Source: Bactrocera neohumeralis (taxonomy: Eukaryota > Arthropoda > Insecta > Diptera > Tephritidae). Taken from it: a DNA stretch of 64,000 bases. A program made the translations under genes and the position numbers. Numbering within the stretch: position 1 is the first letter of the stretch; the number at the start of each line of letters is the position of its first letter. The notes under the pieces were generated by a model. That model saw nothing but the letters and a program-made list of their open reading frames with translations. It had not been told where the DNA came from and searched no databases. Below are positions 35,775-47,413 of this stretch, in pieces. The stretch covers positions 9,396,204 to 9,460,203 of the forward strand of contig NW_026089623.1 of the NCBI RefSeq assembly GCF_024586455.1, given 5' to 3'.

Positions 35775-37030
35775 TGTGGGAGGGATATCTAGGGAGAAGG
35801 AGGCTTCTAGATGATAGGGTTAGGAGTAGGTGGCAAGAACGTTGGGACAATTGTCCCAATGGCCGAGTGACGTATGAGTACATTCGGGATGTTGGGTTTG
35901 TCGCGGATAACCCAGACTTCAGATTTTGTCTGAGTCTGGGTTTTGTGATTACGGGGCATGGGCCTCTGAATGCATTTTTGCATCAGAGACACCTCTCTGA
36001 TCGGTCCGGTTGTTTTTGTGGGAAGCGGGTAGAAGATTGGGAGCATGTTATTGCTGAATGCCCGATGTACTCTGACATTAGGGATTTGGGAGGTATGGGG
36101 ATTAGCTGGACAAATGAGCACTTAGATGTTAGTGGTGTGATCTCCACTAGTCGGTGAGGTATTTAAGCGGCGAAGGTGTTTAACTGCGAATTAGGGTTAG
36201 TTTTTAGTATGAGTGTTGTGTTGGGTATATTTTGTGTGTCAGTGGGGTCCAACCTCACCTTCTTTATTGGCCACCAGTCCAGAGCAGTACGGAAGCTTAA
36301 CTGGTAGTAGTTTCGGCTACGAGGTCTGACCGGAGACTTAATTCTGATACCACGGGGAGCAGGAGCCCTTGGAGGTAACTCCAACCTGCTCATGCGGATT
36401 GGCCCCTCGGGGAGTATCGTGGTGGTTGTGGTTTCTACCCAAATGCGGGTAAAATTGACTTTTTGTTGGTTCGATGTGGAGTTGCATTGCAACCGGGTGC
36501 CGGACCCATAGTACGGGAGAGGTTTTAGATGGGCCTCAAACCCAACCAAGGTGGTTAGTGTGTCCATTCCACACTGCCAATCGGTACTGAGAATGCCTGG
36601 CATTTTTAGGACGCTAATTAACGCATTGATTTGATCCGTTGTACTTTTGAGTACCTTGGAGTAAGGCTGTCGTCAGCCCACGTTAAACATTCTGGTTGTT
36701 GTAGCGTTTCTCGTCGCTTTGTTGCCTCCCTCTAATGGGTAGGTGATCCCTCGAGGCAGCCCTCTATGGGGTTGTTGATGCTTATTTTGAGGCGGCATCT
36801 ATTCACCTCGTCACCAGAGATTCGTAGGATGCTTCAGGTCTTTTAAGCCGAATCCTCCTCTCCTGTCGCTCTTGGTCAGGGACTGCTTATTGGGTATTCG
36901 CAGCTATCCTAACAACTTAGGCCGTCAACAGTTCGCCAAGCGGTGATCCTTGGTGGCCTGAGCTCAGCCCCCTTCCCTTAAGTGGGAAGGAAAATGGAAT
37001 AATCTGTTAGTATGTACATAAACAACAACA
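35775..37030 (+). mobile_element. LOA/R1-like non-LTR retroposon, 3' end only
   Basis: The coding tail at 35775-36157 reads 'RSRWQERWDNCPNGRVTYE', 'NPDFRFCLSLGFVITGHGP', 'CFCGKRVEDWEHVIAECPMYS', the Cys/His end of LOA/R1-type ORF2 proteins. A GC-rich 3' UTR of about 870 bp follows, with phrases I associate with LOA/Baggins-like fly elements (GGGTGCCGGACCC, CCCTCGAGGCAGCCCTCTA). It ends in a short ACAACAACAA tail near 37030. It abuts the 5' end of the minus-strand R1-clade element. Confidence 0.7.
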
Positions 37031-37200
37031 AAGCGTTCACTTTGATTGCACCGAAGCATTTATACTCTTCACAAATAAAAAACTTTTCCATAAAGGAAAT
37101 TGATTGTGATCGGTCAGTCTGTAGCTATATGCTGTAGTATTCCGATGCGAATAATTTGTTTAAAGATTGCAGCGTTGCTTTGGACAGAATCGGTGCTCAT
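37031..37200 (-). repeat. DINE-1-like fragment
   Basis: Contains TTGATTGCACCGAAG (the 3' hairpin, one arm decayed), then GATCGGTCAGTCTGTAG and TATATGCTGTAGTATTCCGA, as in copies A and B. Heavily decayed. Confidence 0.5.
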
Positions 37201-37789
37201 CGGTGTTGTTCTGATCTGACAAATCATGGCTAAATAGAATCATCAAAACTAACCAGGTGCAAAACTAAATACAAAAGTTAAATCAGAAAAGGCGGATTTA
37301 CAGTTACAAAAAAACCAATTTAGCAAATATGATTTAGCAAAACCAAAATACACATACACATTGCAGCATACACAATTATACATATAGTGTAGATCTTAAG
37401 CCTTAATACCCTTCCAATCTCATTGTAAATAGTATTAGAAAATTTAGCAATAATTTAATAGCCCGCATTGTACTCCTGCGTAATCGAAAGAAAATAGCAA
37501 AATTTCGCTGCTGCGACAACAACGGCAGCTAAAAATATAAGTAATAAATTCATAAAGCAAAAGTGTCCGAATATAATTTATGTATAGAAAGCGTCTTAAA
37601 ATACCATTGATTCATCGAGTATAGTGCGCAGATCATTAAATATAAATGAATTTAAGTCATGCATTGTTTAGAAAAAACCCATTTAGTCAGTGAAGTTATT
37701 AGAAATAAACGGGAAGTTTGCTAAATCAAAGGTTTTGACTTGTGGAGGAGCCAAAAGACGAAATAAATACAAAGTTTTGAATTAAAACC
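37201..37789. other. Unassigned AT-rich sequence
   Basis: No coding or repeat signal recognised. Confidence 0.35.
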
Positions 37790-38015
37790 GTTAAGCACGC
37801 AAGTGCAGTGTCATGGTATGGGGCTGCATATCCACATCAAGTGATGGCAACCCTGTTTTTATCAATGAAATTCTAACAAAATAAGTATATTTGAAAATCC
37901 TTAAAGAAAATTTGTTATAAAATTATGTGGAATCCATCGCATCCAGCATTTATGTGATCATTTGCAGAAACGATTAAGGCAACACCATATTGTGGCAGGA
38001 TTATAAAAAAAAACC
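37790..38015 (+). pseudogene. Tc1-like transposase fragment
   Basis: Reads 'KCSVMVWGCISTSSDGNPV', 'FINEILTK' and after a stop 'YLKILKENLL', the region between the first and second catalytic Asp in Tc1-like enzymes ('SVMVWGC' is characteristic). The rest is missing. It adjoins the mariner copy 2. Confidence 0.7.
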
Positions 38016-38661
38016 GATAAAATCTATTTATTTTATTCAAAATAGTCTCCTTCTGCTTCAATACAGCTTTTCGCATGTAAGCCGGTGCACGCCTTTTGAA
38101 TGCACTCTACGTCTACATAACGCTTTCCTTTCATGGGCAAATGAATTTTTCTGAAAAGGAAGAAGTCGGACGGTGCCAAATCAGGTGAATACCGGGAGTG
38201 GTTAATGGTTAAAATGTGATTTTTGGTTAAATAATCGGTTTAATGTTGTCCTTCGAATGTTGGATTCTGAACAATTTTTGGTTGTCAGTCAATTTGTGCG
38301 GAACAAACCGTGCACACACCTTTCGTAGGCCCAACGTTGAAACCACTCGTGCACTCTGCTGCGGGATAGGCAATAATCGCCATAACCTTGTTTCATCATT
38401 TGAAACGTTTCGGTAAAATTTTTACCAATTTTAAATGTATTTTAATGTTGGCTCTTTGTTCGAAGCTCATTTTGGCACCGATAACACAAACATACTGACA
38501 CTTAAAACGCACTAACTTCACTTCCAATAGATGAAATGTCATGAAATTCTCACTGGAAAATCGATAAAGACAAGCAGATTCTAACGCACCAGTCGACATA
38601 TATGTATATGGCGCCACCAGGGGACGCTAAATTCAAAAACTTTATTTTGGAACGCACCTTC
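38016..38661 (-). mobile_element. Mariner (HTH_48-type), deletion derivative, copy 2
   Basis: The right end, inverse, reads GAAGGTGCGTTCCAAAAT with TA after it; the left terminal repeat is not recognisable. Minus-strand remnants: N-terminus near 38470-38345, 'RKVCARFVPHKLTDNQKLF' near 38325-38250, then the C-terminal 'DFFLFRKIHLPMKGKRY' and 'SCIEAEGDYFE' near 38190-38040. Two internal deletions differ from those in copy 1. Confidence 0.8.
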
Positions 38662-40039
38662 TATTCACTCCTTTCCTGACCGACTAAAAGAAGTTATTCG
38701 ATTGCGAGAATATCCCGCTAGAAACTAAGGGTATTTTTGATCAACTATTATTTATAGATACGAAGGGTATTTTTGATCAACTATTATTTTGATTTTTTAT
38801 AAATTTCCTACTTTTTTGCAGAAGTAGGAGAAGGAGGACATTTGCTGTGCGAACTTTTCTTGGCTTTTTGATTTTTTTTAAGGAAGAAATAAGAATAAGA
38901 ATAAGAAAGAATATTATTTTTACATATGTATTTCACATAAAAAAATTTATTTATTTATTTTTTAATAAAAAATGCTAAAAGTTATTAATTTTGTGAAATT
39001 GTTTCGAAGTGACATAGTATCAAGCTCATCGTAAAGGTGAGAGAAACTATGAACGATACAATGTAAACAAAGGCACAGCTGAGAGGTGCCCATAGGGAAA
39101 CGTCAAGGGAGTCTGGGGTTGAGTTTCTATTGGAAGTTGGCCGATATTTGACCGGAAAATAGTGGCATTGTGTTATTTTCATAAAATTTATAGAAAACTT
39201 GTCCCAAAAATTTTCGTTGTATGTAAAACCTTTATATTTTTTCAAAATAAAATCAGTTGATTGATTATTCTTAAATTAACGGGTATTTGCTAATATAAAA
39301 ATAATAAAGTTTTGTATTTATATTATTAACTGTGAAAGATGTTAAGTGGATAAAAGCAAAAATCTACATACATTGAAGATCCTCTAAACCTAATTTAAAA
39401 TATTAAAATATTTCTATTTAGCTGGGTTCCATAAAATAATTTTAAACTACTACTTTTTTAAAAAGACATGTATCTACACTTAATTATATTATTACGATTC
39501 GGTAAATTCTACAAATAATTTATTTAAGAAGTATACAGACTCTATGTAAAAACAAAATCTAGAAGTATATAAAAATATGGTATTTTTTTATGTAAAGAGT
39601 TGTTAATAAAATATTCTACATATTTCCTTAATTAAATGCTGAAATATTGAGACAGGATCTCAAAGCTTAATTTCCTGATCACCGGAAGACTGCAACATGC
39701 CATAAATATATGCAAATATGTGTAGACAGATAATTTGTGACATGAAAATTCTTAGGTTTTCCTAATGCAGTTTGATACCCTGAACTCAAATCTGAAAACA
39801 GAATTTCTCTATCACCCACAGATATTCTATAACCTGCGGCTTTAGATTTTACTATACATAAAATTTCATTATATTGCATCATCTCATATTTTCATATTAT
39901 CAGGGATTTTTCCGGTTTAAACTGGTTCTGCCTGCTTGTTTGAAACAAACAGCGTATTTTACGATCATTTTATTTTGGACCCTTCATATCTGATGTAAAA
40001 CTTGTGTAACATTGTGAACAACTTGGTTAAAAGGTTCAA
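38662..40039. other. Unassigned AT-rich sequence with one direct repeat
   Basis: AAGGGTATTTTTGATCAAC (extending to CTATTATTT) occurs twice, near 38729 and 38764. Open frames such as 39245-38985 and 39882-39679 (minus) have no motif I recognise. Confidence 0.4.
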
Positions 40040-41170
40040 ATCGTAAAATGCCCTTTGGAGAGAACCTAAAGACCATGTTTCACACTGCTATTTTTTCCTC
40101 ACGAATATTAAAGGTATTGGACCGAAGTCTAAACATACGGTTAAGTACTGTAATTTACCATCAGCTCTAAGATCTGTCAGACACAGTGAAAAACTTCCTA
40201 TTCCAAAAACACCAGAATCTTGGTGTTGCGATGAAGAACTAGAATCGACTAACTCTTCAAGTGATGTTACAGAAAAAGCAAAAGAAATGACAACGGATCC
40301 TTTATTTGATTTACCAGAATGTTCAACAGTGCAGCATCTTTCACAGGATGAACATAATGACTTAGTTGAAGATCTAAGCTTTCCAAAATCGCAGTCCGAA
40401 CTTTTCGCATCCAGACTAAAAGGTTGGGACCTTCTCCAAAGTGATGTAAATATTAATTTTTACAGAACAAGGTAGAAAGATTTCACAAATTACTTTCTTC
40501 AAGAAGTGGATCTAGTATACTGTTCAGAAGTTAACATTTTGTTAAACGCTCTAGGACTGAAACATGATCCAAGTGATTGGCGGCTATTCATTGATTTCTC
40601 TAAACTTAGTTTAAATGCGTTTAAAAAAACGTTACCATTGAACCTCTAGTTGATCCCAAAAAGGCCTTACTGGCCCCTTTGCATATTAAATTGGGTTTAA
40701 TGAAGAATTTCGTTAGGGTAATGGACAGTTCTTGTTTTTGAAACAAAAAATTCCAAGAGCCAGTGAAGCAAAAATTAGGGAGGCCATATTTGTGTGTCCG
40801 CAAATAAGAGAACTAATTAAAGATAAAACATTTGAGGAAATGCTTAATGAAACTGAAATACGAGCCTGGAGTACCTTTAAAATCGTTGTTAAAAACTTTC
40901 ATGGAAATGTAAAAGCAGGCAATTAAAAAGATCTTTTGACTGAACTACTTACTGCTTATAAAAATTTGGTTGCAACATGTCCCTTAAAGTTCACTTTCTG
41001 GACTCACATCTGGATTTTTTCTCCGAAAATTTAGGGGCCGTAAGTGACGAACATGGGGAACGGTTCCACCAAAACATTTCTGCTATGGAGAAACGGTACC
41101 AAAGCAAGTGGAGTGCCAGTTTGCTTGCCGATTACTGCTGTACATTGTTAAGGTACACTTTGGTTAATAA
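40040..41170 (+). pseudogene. Relic of a multicopy, transposon-like arthropod protein of uncertain class
   Basis: Over several frames: 'HNDLVEDLSFPKSQSELFA', 'SRLKGWDLLQSDVN', 'LVYCSEVNILLNALGLKH', 'DWRLFIDFSKLSLNAF', 'VDPKKALLAPLHIKLGLMK', 'IREAIFVCPQIRELIK', 'MSLKVHFLDSHLDFFSENL' and 'GAVSDEHGERFHQNI'. I recognise these phrases from predicted proteins repeated many times in arthropod genomes, so a mobile origin is likely, but I cannot assign a superfamily. Stops at about 40473, 40650 and 40924 and a missing middle show decay. Confidence 0.55.
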
Positions 41171-41239
41171 AATAATGTATCTATTGCTTTTTTTATGAGA
41201 GAAATCTGTAGCTATTTTCTGTATTTGTGGGAATTTTTA

Positions 41240-41710
41240 CATAATAAACACTTTGTTCTGTTCTCCGTCGTGATGGCCATCAAAGCTTTCTTTGATTCAG
41301 CTTTTATATCCTCAATTGAGTCAAAACGGTGTCCTCGGAGTGGTCATGTGAATTTGCTGAATAGCCAGAAGTCACACGAAGGTAAGTCAGGCGAATGCGG
41401 TGGTGCGGCACGATATTAGTTGATTATGTGGCGAAATTATCACGAATAACCAATGCAGTATGAGATGGTGCATTATCGCAGTTCTTTGTCCAATAAACTC
41501 AGACATAGTAAAAATGGAAGAATTCACTTTTAGAGCCTCATAAAACGACACGTATTTCAAATACTAACGAATATTTTGACGTGAAATTTAACATAGATTC
41601 TAGAGTACTACCAACATACAGAAAAAGAAAATTTAGCGATTCGAAAAACACGCGAAGTACAAATTAAAAATTCGCCTGACAATTTGATCACAGTAGTATA
41701 CTTAAATTAT
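41240..41710 (-). repeat. Mariner-derived deletion element, inverted relative to 48040-48560
   Basis: Nearly the whole segment is an inverse match to 48040-48560. Shared blocks, quoted from this strand, include TCAATTGAGTCAAAACG, GAGATGGTGCATTATCGC, AACGAATATTTTGACGTGAA and TTTGATCACAGTAGTATA. Read on the minus strand, parts resemble the mariner 'NAPSH' and 'FDSIED' blocks. Confidence 0.65.
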
Positions 41711-42599
41711 AGGAAAGATCGGTTCTCTTCTCTTCATGTCTTTTAAAATTTAATGTTAAAAAGAATTATTAAGACATATAATACTAAATTCTGTTACAAT
41801 AGTTATTTTTTTGTTTGGTTCACTTATTGTAAAACTGAATTTCCAGTTTATATATAAATTTAATAGCAGTATGTATCATAAAATATAAATTGTTAATACA
41901 GTGTTTTTTGTTTTGCGCGGCCCGTTTCGACCTGTCTCCACCCTTACTCACCAGAAGTGGCCATGAGGGTTTGATTGTGAACGTACACTTGGGAGGTAGG
42001 AAAGTACTGTGAATGGTCACTTTCGCTACTCCCTTATACCATGATCAAGTCTGCTTATGTACACTGCACCTATGTATATCAATTGTATATGCAGCAATAC
42101 CCCTTGTATTTGGTAAAAAAAAACAAGCAACATTACGTACAAGCTTTAATACCGGTGGTTACGCTTAAGAGTATTTTACTAGATTTAATAAGATTTCGCA
42201 ACACAAAAAATACACTTCTTAACTATCGATATCTCCCTGTGCGACTCTGAGTTAGAGCTATCTGTTTGTGAATAGGGAAATTTATTTAAGTTTCATAGCT
42301 GATTTAGACACTACTAAGAGAAAAAAATGTAAACAAACAAGTAAATAAAATACAATGCATCTGAATTCAACTCCCCAAATCCAAAAATGCGGCCATTCCT
42401 ACCGATGCACAGTGGTCGGTCTTGTATGGAATCAGCGGCCAAAACTACTGCCACTGCCTATATATGTAAAAGTGAAACTTTTGCAAAAGCTTTTTAAAAT
42501 CTCCCTCTTCCGTTTCCCAGTCCCCCACCCCCCGATGGTAACAAATTTTAAATAATTATATTAAATTAAAATAGTTGATAAACGAAAAAAGGAATTTTT
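41711..42599. other. Unassigned AT-rich sequence
   Basis: A GC-richer island at 41920-42040 has no recognisable coding potential; the rest is AT-rich. Confidence 0.35.
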
Positions 42600-43300
42600 T
42601 AAATAAAATTTTAATAAAATTGATTTACTTTTGCATGACAGTTTCTTTGACTGGTGATGAAAGGATCTAAGCTCAAAAGCAATTGGTTTAGCAAGTCCTG
42701 ATTTTGTAGTTCTTTCATGTATGATGGAGTCGATACATCTTAACGTCCTTATTGCTTGACTCAGAAGATTCTTATTAGAGCTCTCCAATTGAAACTGGTG
42801 CATATTGAATAACATCGGGAGCGTGAATTAAAATTTTACGGACTGACGAAGGAAGATAATACCTGGAATATTTTGAAGTTAATTCCTTTGCAGAATCTAG
42901 CGCAAATCTAGTGCATTTAGGGTTTATTAAACTGATTCCTTTGGAAATTAAATTCGAAAAGGACGGCAATAGCGAATGGACGAAGGTCTGCAGTTTTTCC
43001 AAATTTGTTTGTGCTCTTCATCATTTTGCGATTTTATTATCAGTTATACAGGGACATATGTCGAGACAAATAAATTATTGTCTTCCAAATAATTATTTAC
43101 AAATTTCTGCTTATATTCGCTCTGACCAGAATTGCCATCAAAGCCATATATTCCTATTGATAATAGGTAATTAGAGGACTCATTCCGTCCATTAATTACA
43201 TTTGTGATGCAATGTGGTCCAATAATTTTTTTATCTCAACTTCAACATCAGATTCTGAGACCTTTATTTGCTCAGGATAACTTTTTTTCCTTGAAAATGT
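42600..43300 (-). pseudogene. Second transposon-like relic of uncertain class
   Basis: Minus-strand frames: 'CTRFALDSAKELTSKYSRY', 'YLPSSVRKILIHAPDVIQY' and 'APVSIGELS', then 'LLSQAIRTLRCIDSIIHER'. The 'KxLIHxxxVIxxAxxxIGxLSxxA' layout recurs in repeated arthropod proteins that I take to be transposon-encoded. Several frames and stops. Possibly the same family as 40040-41170 but the parts do not overlap, so this cannot be settled here. Confidence 0.45.
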
Positions 43301-44224
43301 TATGATAGCAGGGTAAAAAGTTAATATTAAGTTTGTTAACGAAGCTTCTAATAAGTAGATACTGAAGCTTTATTAAATTTGCTTCTGTGATAAGTGATAT
43401 TACTTCACACATTTTCTAAACACCAAAATTCAAAAATATAATATTATATATAGGCGAGAAAGTTTACACCGATATGATGTGCCTAAATAAAAGTACGTAC
43501 GTATAAAACAAACATATGATAAAAGTGATAAAATGAAAACCAAACCTCAAATATGTATGTATATATATGTATGTATGATGAAAAAAAAACATAAAAAACA
43601 ATAAAATTTGCACGAATATACACAAAAAATTATAAAAAATAACACACAAAAAATTGTATGCCTGGTAAAATAATATGAATAACAAAGATTGTTGCAAAAA
43701 GTTGCAGCTGACATCAAAAGTATAGACTTAAAAAACATTAACTAATAATTATAAGCAACATTAACTAATATAAACCATCATTTGAGGGCGAGACAGGGAT
43801 CACAACTTTTTCTATACCTGAAGTCGATGTAAAAAGAAAAACATACCACTCAAAAGGGCACTAATAAAACAATTGTTTTAAAGTAATAAAACAACATATT
43901 ATTACATAAAACCACTTTGTTATATAACATATACTTATGTACATACCTTTATTCTCAATATTCATTTCGACTTATGGGGATTAAACACGATTTTATATTG
44001 CAATTTAATTTATTATAAGATATAATTTTTAACCTATTTTCACTGCACAGTCTGCGTATTTCTATTGTCTCACTTCTCTCGCTTTTCGTAGCCCCTTCGA
44101 ATGGGATAGAGTAAAAATGCATTTACCGTTAGTTTTACTGGTGTTTTCAGAAATAGCTTTGATACAAACAGTGGTACATTTCAAACTTTTTATTTTTGGC
44201 CTATGAAATCGACCAGTGCGCGAT
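43301..44224. other. Unassigned AT-rich sequence, possibly ending in a retroposon relic
   Basis: No clear gene. The last part (44040-44231) would join 47414 if the element at 44232-47406 were absent, and may belong to the same Jockey/I-like relic. Confidence 0.3.
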
Positions 44225-44821
44225 GCCCAGCCAGAGAACTTAAAACATAGAGAAGGTGCAGGTTCGACAGCGAACATTTGATAAATTTGCGACACGGAAT
44301 CTCACCACACAAATACAGAATTCACGCTGTGAAATGTTAACATTTTTAACAGTTCTCCACATATTCAACAAAGAATTTGAAGAGAAAAAAATATATGTAT
44401 TTGCGGCATATGATGAGATGGCATATATGCTCAAGCAGAGAATATTGAAGAAAAATAAGTTCTTTGATATTCCACTTTTAACAGCGAAAAATGTGTACAA
44501 AACACACGTCTCACACAGAGAACGTAAAGACATTTTTTGTTTTGTTCTCGTCTCACATACCCAAGAATATGAAGAGACATACATAAATATACATATGTAT
44601 GTATGCATGCCCATGATGATATTCCCAAACAGAGAATATTGAAGAAAAATAATATCTTTGATATTCCATTGGAGAATATGTTCTATTATGTATGGAAATA
44701 TGAATGTAAGTAGAACTTTTATTTATTATTTTTCATATTATTTTATGTTAATTTTATTTTATAATAAGTAATTTTAAATAAAAAAGATTTACCTAACACC
44801 ATTATGATATTTTCATAATTC

Positions 44822-45300
44822 ATGCTTTCAACCAGGGAATTCCTTTCATACGAAGAAAATTTTAAAGCGTCTGAGCAACTAGCCGTGGAGCAAATATGCA
44901 TTCCAGATGAGCATTTTGCTCAGACTGAAAAAGCAGCCGAGATACAGGTTCGTCGCTACTACACCGGATATGCCATATACCAGAAGGTTTTATGTAGATT
45001 GAGGTGCGAAAAATGTGCAACTTTAATGCGAAAGACTGATAGCTCTTTGGAAGACTCTTCGGAAGCCCTTATAAGGTCGAAAAATTACAAAAGCGTAGAT
45101 GACCTATAGTGACCAGAGTGGTATAGCGAGGCTGGAGATTGCCTCGAACATAGGCACCAATTTTTAGACTTCCTGATAACAGTTTTACTGTTTAAAAATG
45201 CGAAATGGCTGGCTCACCAACAGGAAGAGCTTTATAAAAACGAAGTTAGGGCGCGATATTACAATAAAAGAGAAAAACTAAAAAAACTGGTAACGTAGAT
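44822..45300 (+). pseudogene. Transposase-like C-terminal ORF, class uncertain
   Basis: A 95-codon frame (44822-45109) ends 'YYTGYAIYQKVLCRLRCEK' plus 'CATLMRK'. After a TAG the same frame reads 'EWYSEAGDCLEHRHQFLDF', 'LITVLLFKNAKWLAHQQEE' and 'KREKLKKLVT' to a TAG near 45300. An 'AGYxxxK...C..C...L' turn followed by 'LI' and a basic tail is a pattern I associate with the C-termini of P-like or THAP9-type transposases more than with hAT. It lies inside an element with hobo-like ends, so its owner is unclear. Confidence 0.4.
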
Positions 45301-46136
45301 TGTAGGCCATATTCAATTTTTCTACCAACTTCCGTGTTATAAAAGGTAAAAGAACTATACAAGTATGAAATAAAAGTACATTAGTGAAATTACTAAAACA
45401 CATTTCTCTCTTCTCATTTCAGATTCTTCAAAAGCTAATAATGTTCTTTTTTTTTTCTTTCAGGGTAGAATTAAGTTGTAAATAGTTTGTAGTAGTAATT
45501 TTAGTATTAGTTATTGTTAATTTGTAGTTAGCTTTAGTAGTAGTTACGTAGTACACGAGCCAAGCTTTGAAAAAAGCTGGTGAAAAATACCCAATCTTTA
45601 TTGATTAGGTTGTGTGAGAATTTGTGGTTGAAGGTAGACAAATTCTGAAAATCGTGTTTTACTAAAATTATACTTTCTTATTAACCTTATATATGTATTT
45701 TTCTAATAAAATGAATTTTCTTTTTATTTTTCTTTGTAGTTTTTCAATAAATTTAAATAAGTTCTTAATAAATTTAAATAATTTTTTCAATAAATTTAAA
45801 TAAATTTAAGTAAATTTACATGTATTTTCATTTATATTTAATTATCAATAAATTTTTTAAAAATTATTAGCCCTAGTTGTCCATTTTATTTTCTCAAACA
45901 TTTCAGCCGATTTTTGTATAGAAATTTGACCGGCGTAGAAGCAAAATGCGAAACAATCATACATATATTATGTCGTTTGCACATTTGTCGGTATGTTTGC
46001 GAAAGCAAATGTTCTACAAAAGCATATTTCTATACTCCGAACAAATAATGCACAAGCATACAAATATACATACATACATATGCTTACACATATGAATATG
46101 TATGTCACCACAAAAAATTGATCTTCACGAGTCAAT

Positions 46137-46301
46137 ATGGCAGCCAAATTGGCGAAGAACAAATGTAGTAAAACTTACACCAAAAACGATTTCATTCATA
46201 AACGCAGGCGCAAATTCTACAAGCGACCTCGCTTCATTCATAAAAACAGACGCCGTAACATCTCCCCGAGCATGCCTTCGCCAACAAGCGTCTTTTCGTG
46301 A
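46137..46301 (+). other. Small Lys/Arg-rich open frame (54 codons)
   Basis: Opens MAAKLAKNKCSKTYTKND and is rich in Lys and Arg to the stop at 46299-46301. It lies within the hAT-type element just outside the big hairpin. No homology recognised; chance is the likeliest explanation. Confidence 0.2.
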
Positions 46302-46508
46302 CGATGGCAAAACCTAAAAATCATAAATTGAACAACTTTCTGATGCTTCTCGCAAAAATCTGCGTCGATATGTATTTACGCTCATACGTATACATACATA
46401 TTTACGCACGTTTGTAGGCGAAGCTGTACAGCGGCAAGGGAAGCGGTGACAATCGGCGGCCATTAGTTTATTTTTTTCGGCACAGCTTGGATTTTCTATC
46501 ATCATAAA

Positions 46509-46678
46509 AGTACTGAACACAATGAGCGCGACAGACTGCAAACGAATATATTAGAATACACACGTTCTTAGGGACACAGTTATTGAGCCAGCTGCACAAC
46601 TACATAACTGTGTCCATAAGAACGTGTGTATTGGACAGATATCGCTTGCAGTCTGTCGCGCTCAATGTGTTCAGCACT
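46509..46678. repeat. Long hairpin: 75-bp arms, 20-bp loop
   Basis: The arms at 46509-46583 and 46604-46678 are inverse copies, differing at about ten positions. Shared words include GAGCGCGACAGACTGCAA and AATACACACGTTCTTA. Could be a foldback MITE inside the hAT-type element, or part of its own long inner repeats. Confidence 0.85.
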
Positions 46679-47413
46679 TGACTCTTTGACAAAACGCAAG
46701 TTTCGGCCATTGGTTGACCGTGAAAACGGAGATGCGAAAGAAGCGTGCGACACTTGTTATTATGAATGTATATACATATGTATATGGCTCACATTTGCTT
46801 TCGTAAACATACAGACAAATGTGCCAAAGAAATAATATGTGTACATATGCATGTGTCGTAGTAATTCTATTGGTACAAATATGGAAATGAAAACGAAATA
46901 ATGCGAATATGCATATTTCATGAAGGTCATTAATTTTTTTTAAGAAATGGAAGGAATGAATGGAAGTGTTTATATGAGCACATTTAAGTTCATTTCATAA
47001 TAGTCATCAATTAAGGTCATTTCTGAAATAATAATTATTGAAAATTATTTTTCATTTAATTTTATAACATAAAATTTTTACCATTTTTCGTAAAATAATC
47101 ACGCATATGTGACAATGGTTCATATAATACAAAATAAGCATACATACATATGTCACTCAGAGAATGCTTTTTTACATTCTCTGTGTGATTTTGTATATAT
47201 TTTTCGACAAAGCAATTCTCTTTATTCATTCCGTATGAATTCAGTCGCTTTACATATATTTCTGCCATTGTAGTACATGCTCAATTCTGCTAAATAGCAG
47301 CGAGAATGGTGAAATTCCGTGTCGCAATTTTATAAGCTCTGTTAACCGTCCAATCGAACATCATACAGAATTCAATTTGCGCCTTCTCTATGTTTTAAGT
47401 TCTCTGGCCCAGC

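Larger units (their letters stand above)
44232..47406 (+). mobile_element. hAT-type (hobo/Hermes-like ends) element of 3175 bp
   Basis: The left end is CAGAGAACTTAAAACATAG, and the right end is its exact inverse (first 26 bases nearly identical). A second matching block inside the ends reads TTGCGACACGGAAT. CAGAGAAC is also the start of hobo and Hermes. GCCCAGC lies directly outside both ends (44225-44231, 47407-47413), a 7-bp perfect part of a likely 8-bp target duplication. The inside has a decayed ORF (44822-45300), a 75-bp-arm hairpin (46509-46678) and further inverted pairs such as GCACATTTGTCGGTATG (45979) with its inverse near 46800. Element identity is well supported; autonomy is not. 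Confidence 0.7.

Noticed and set aside
36163..36603. 146-codon open frame on the minus strand
   Set aside because: It lies opposite the GC-rich 3' UTR of the LOA-like retroposon and has no protein motif; a shadow frame.
38985..39245. 86-codon minus-strand frame with a hydrophobic segment
   Set aside because: No splice context, no recognised homology, in AT-rich intron sequence; chance is likely.
44232..47406. Galileo/foldback P-superfamily element
   Set aside because: Considered because of the inner hairpins and the P-like ORF tail, but the CAGAGAAC ends and a 7-8 bp duplication fit hobo-type hAT better; the long inner hairpin is not part of the termini.
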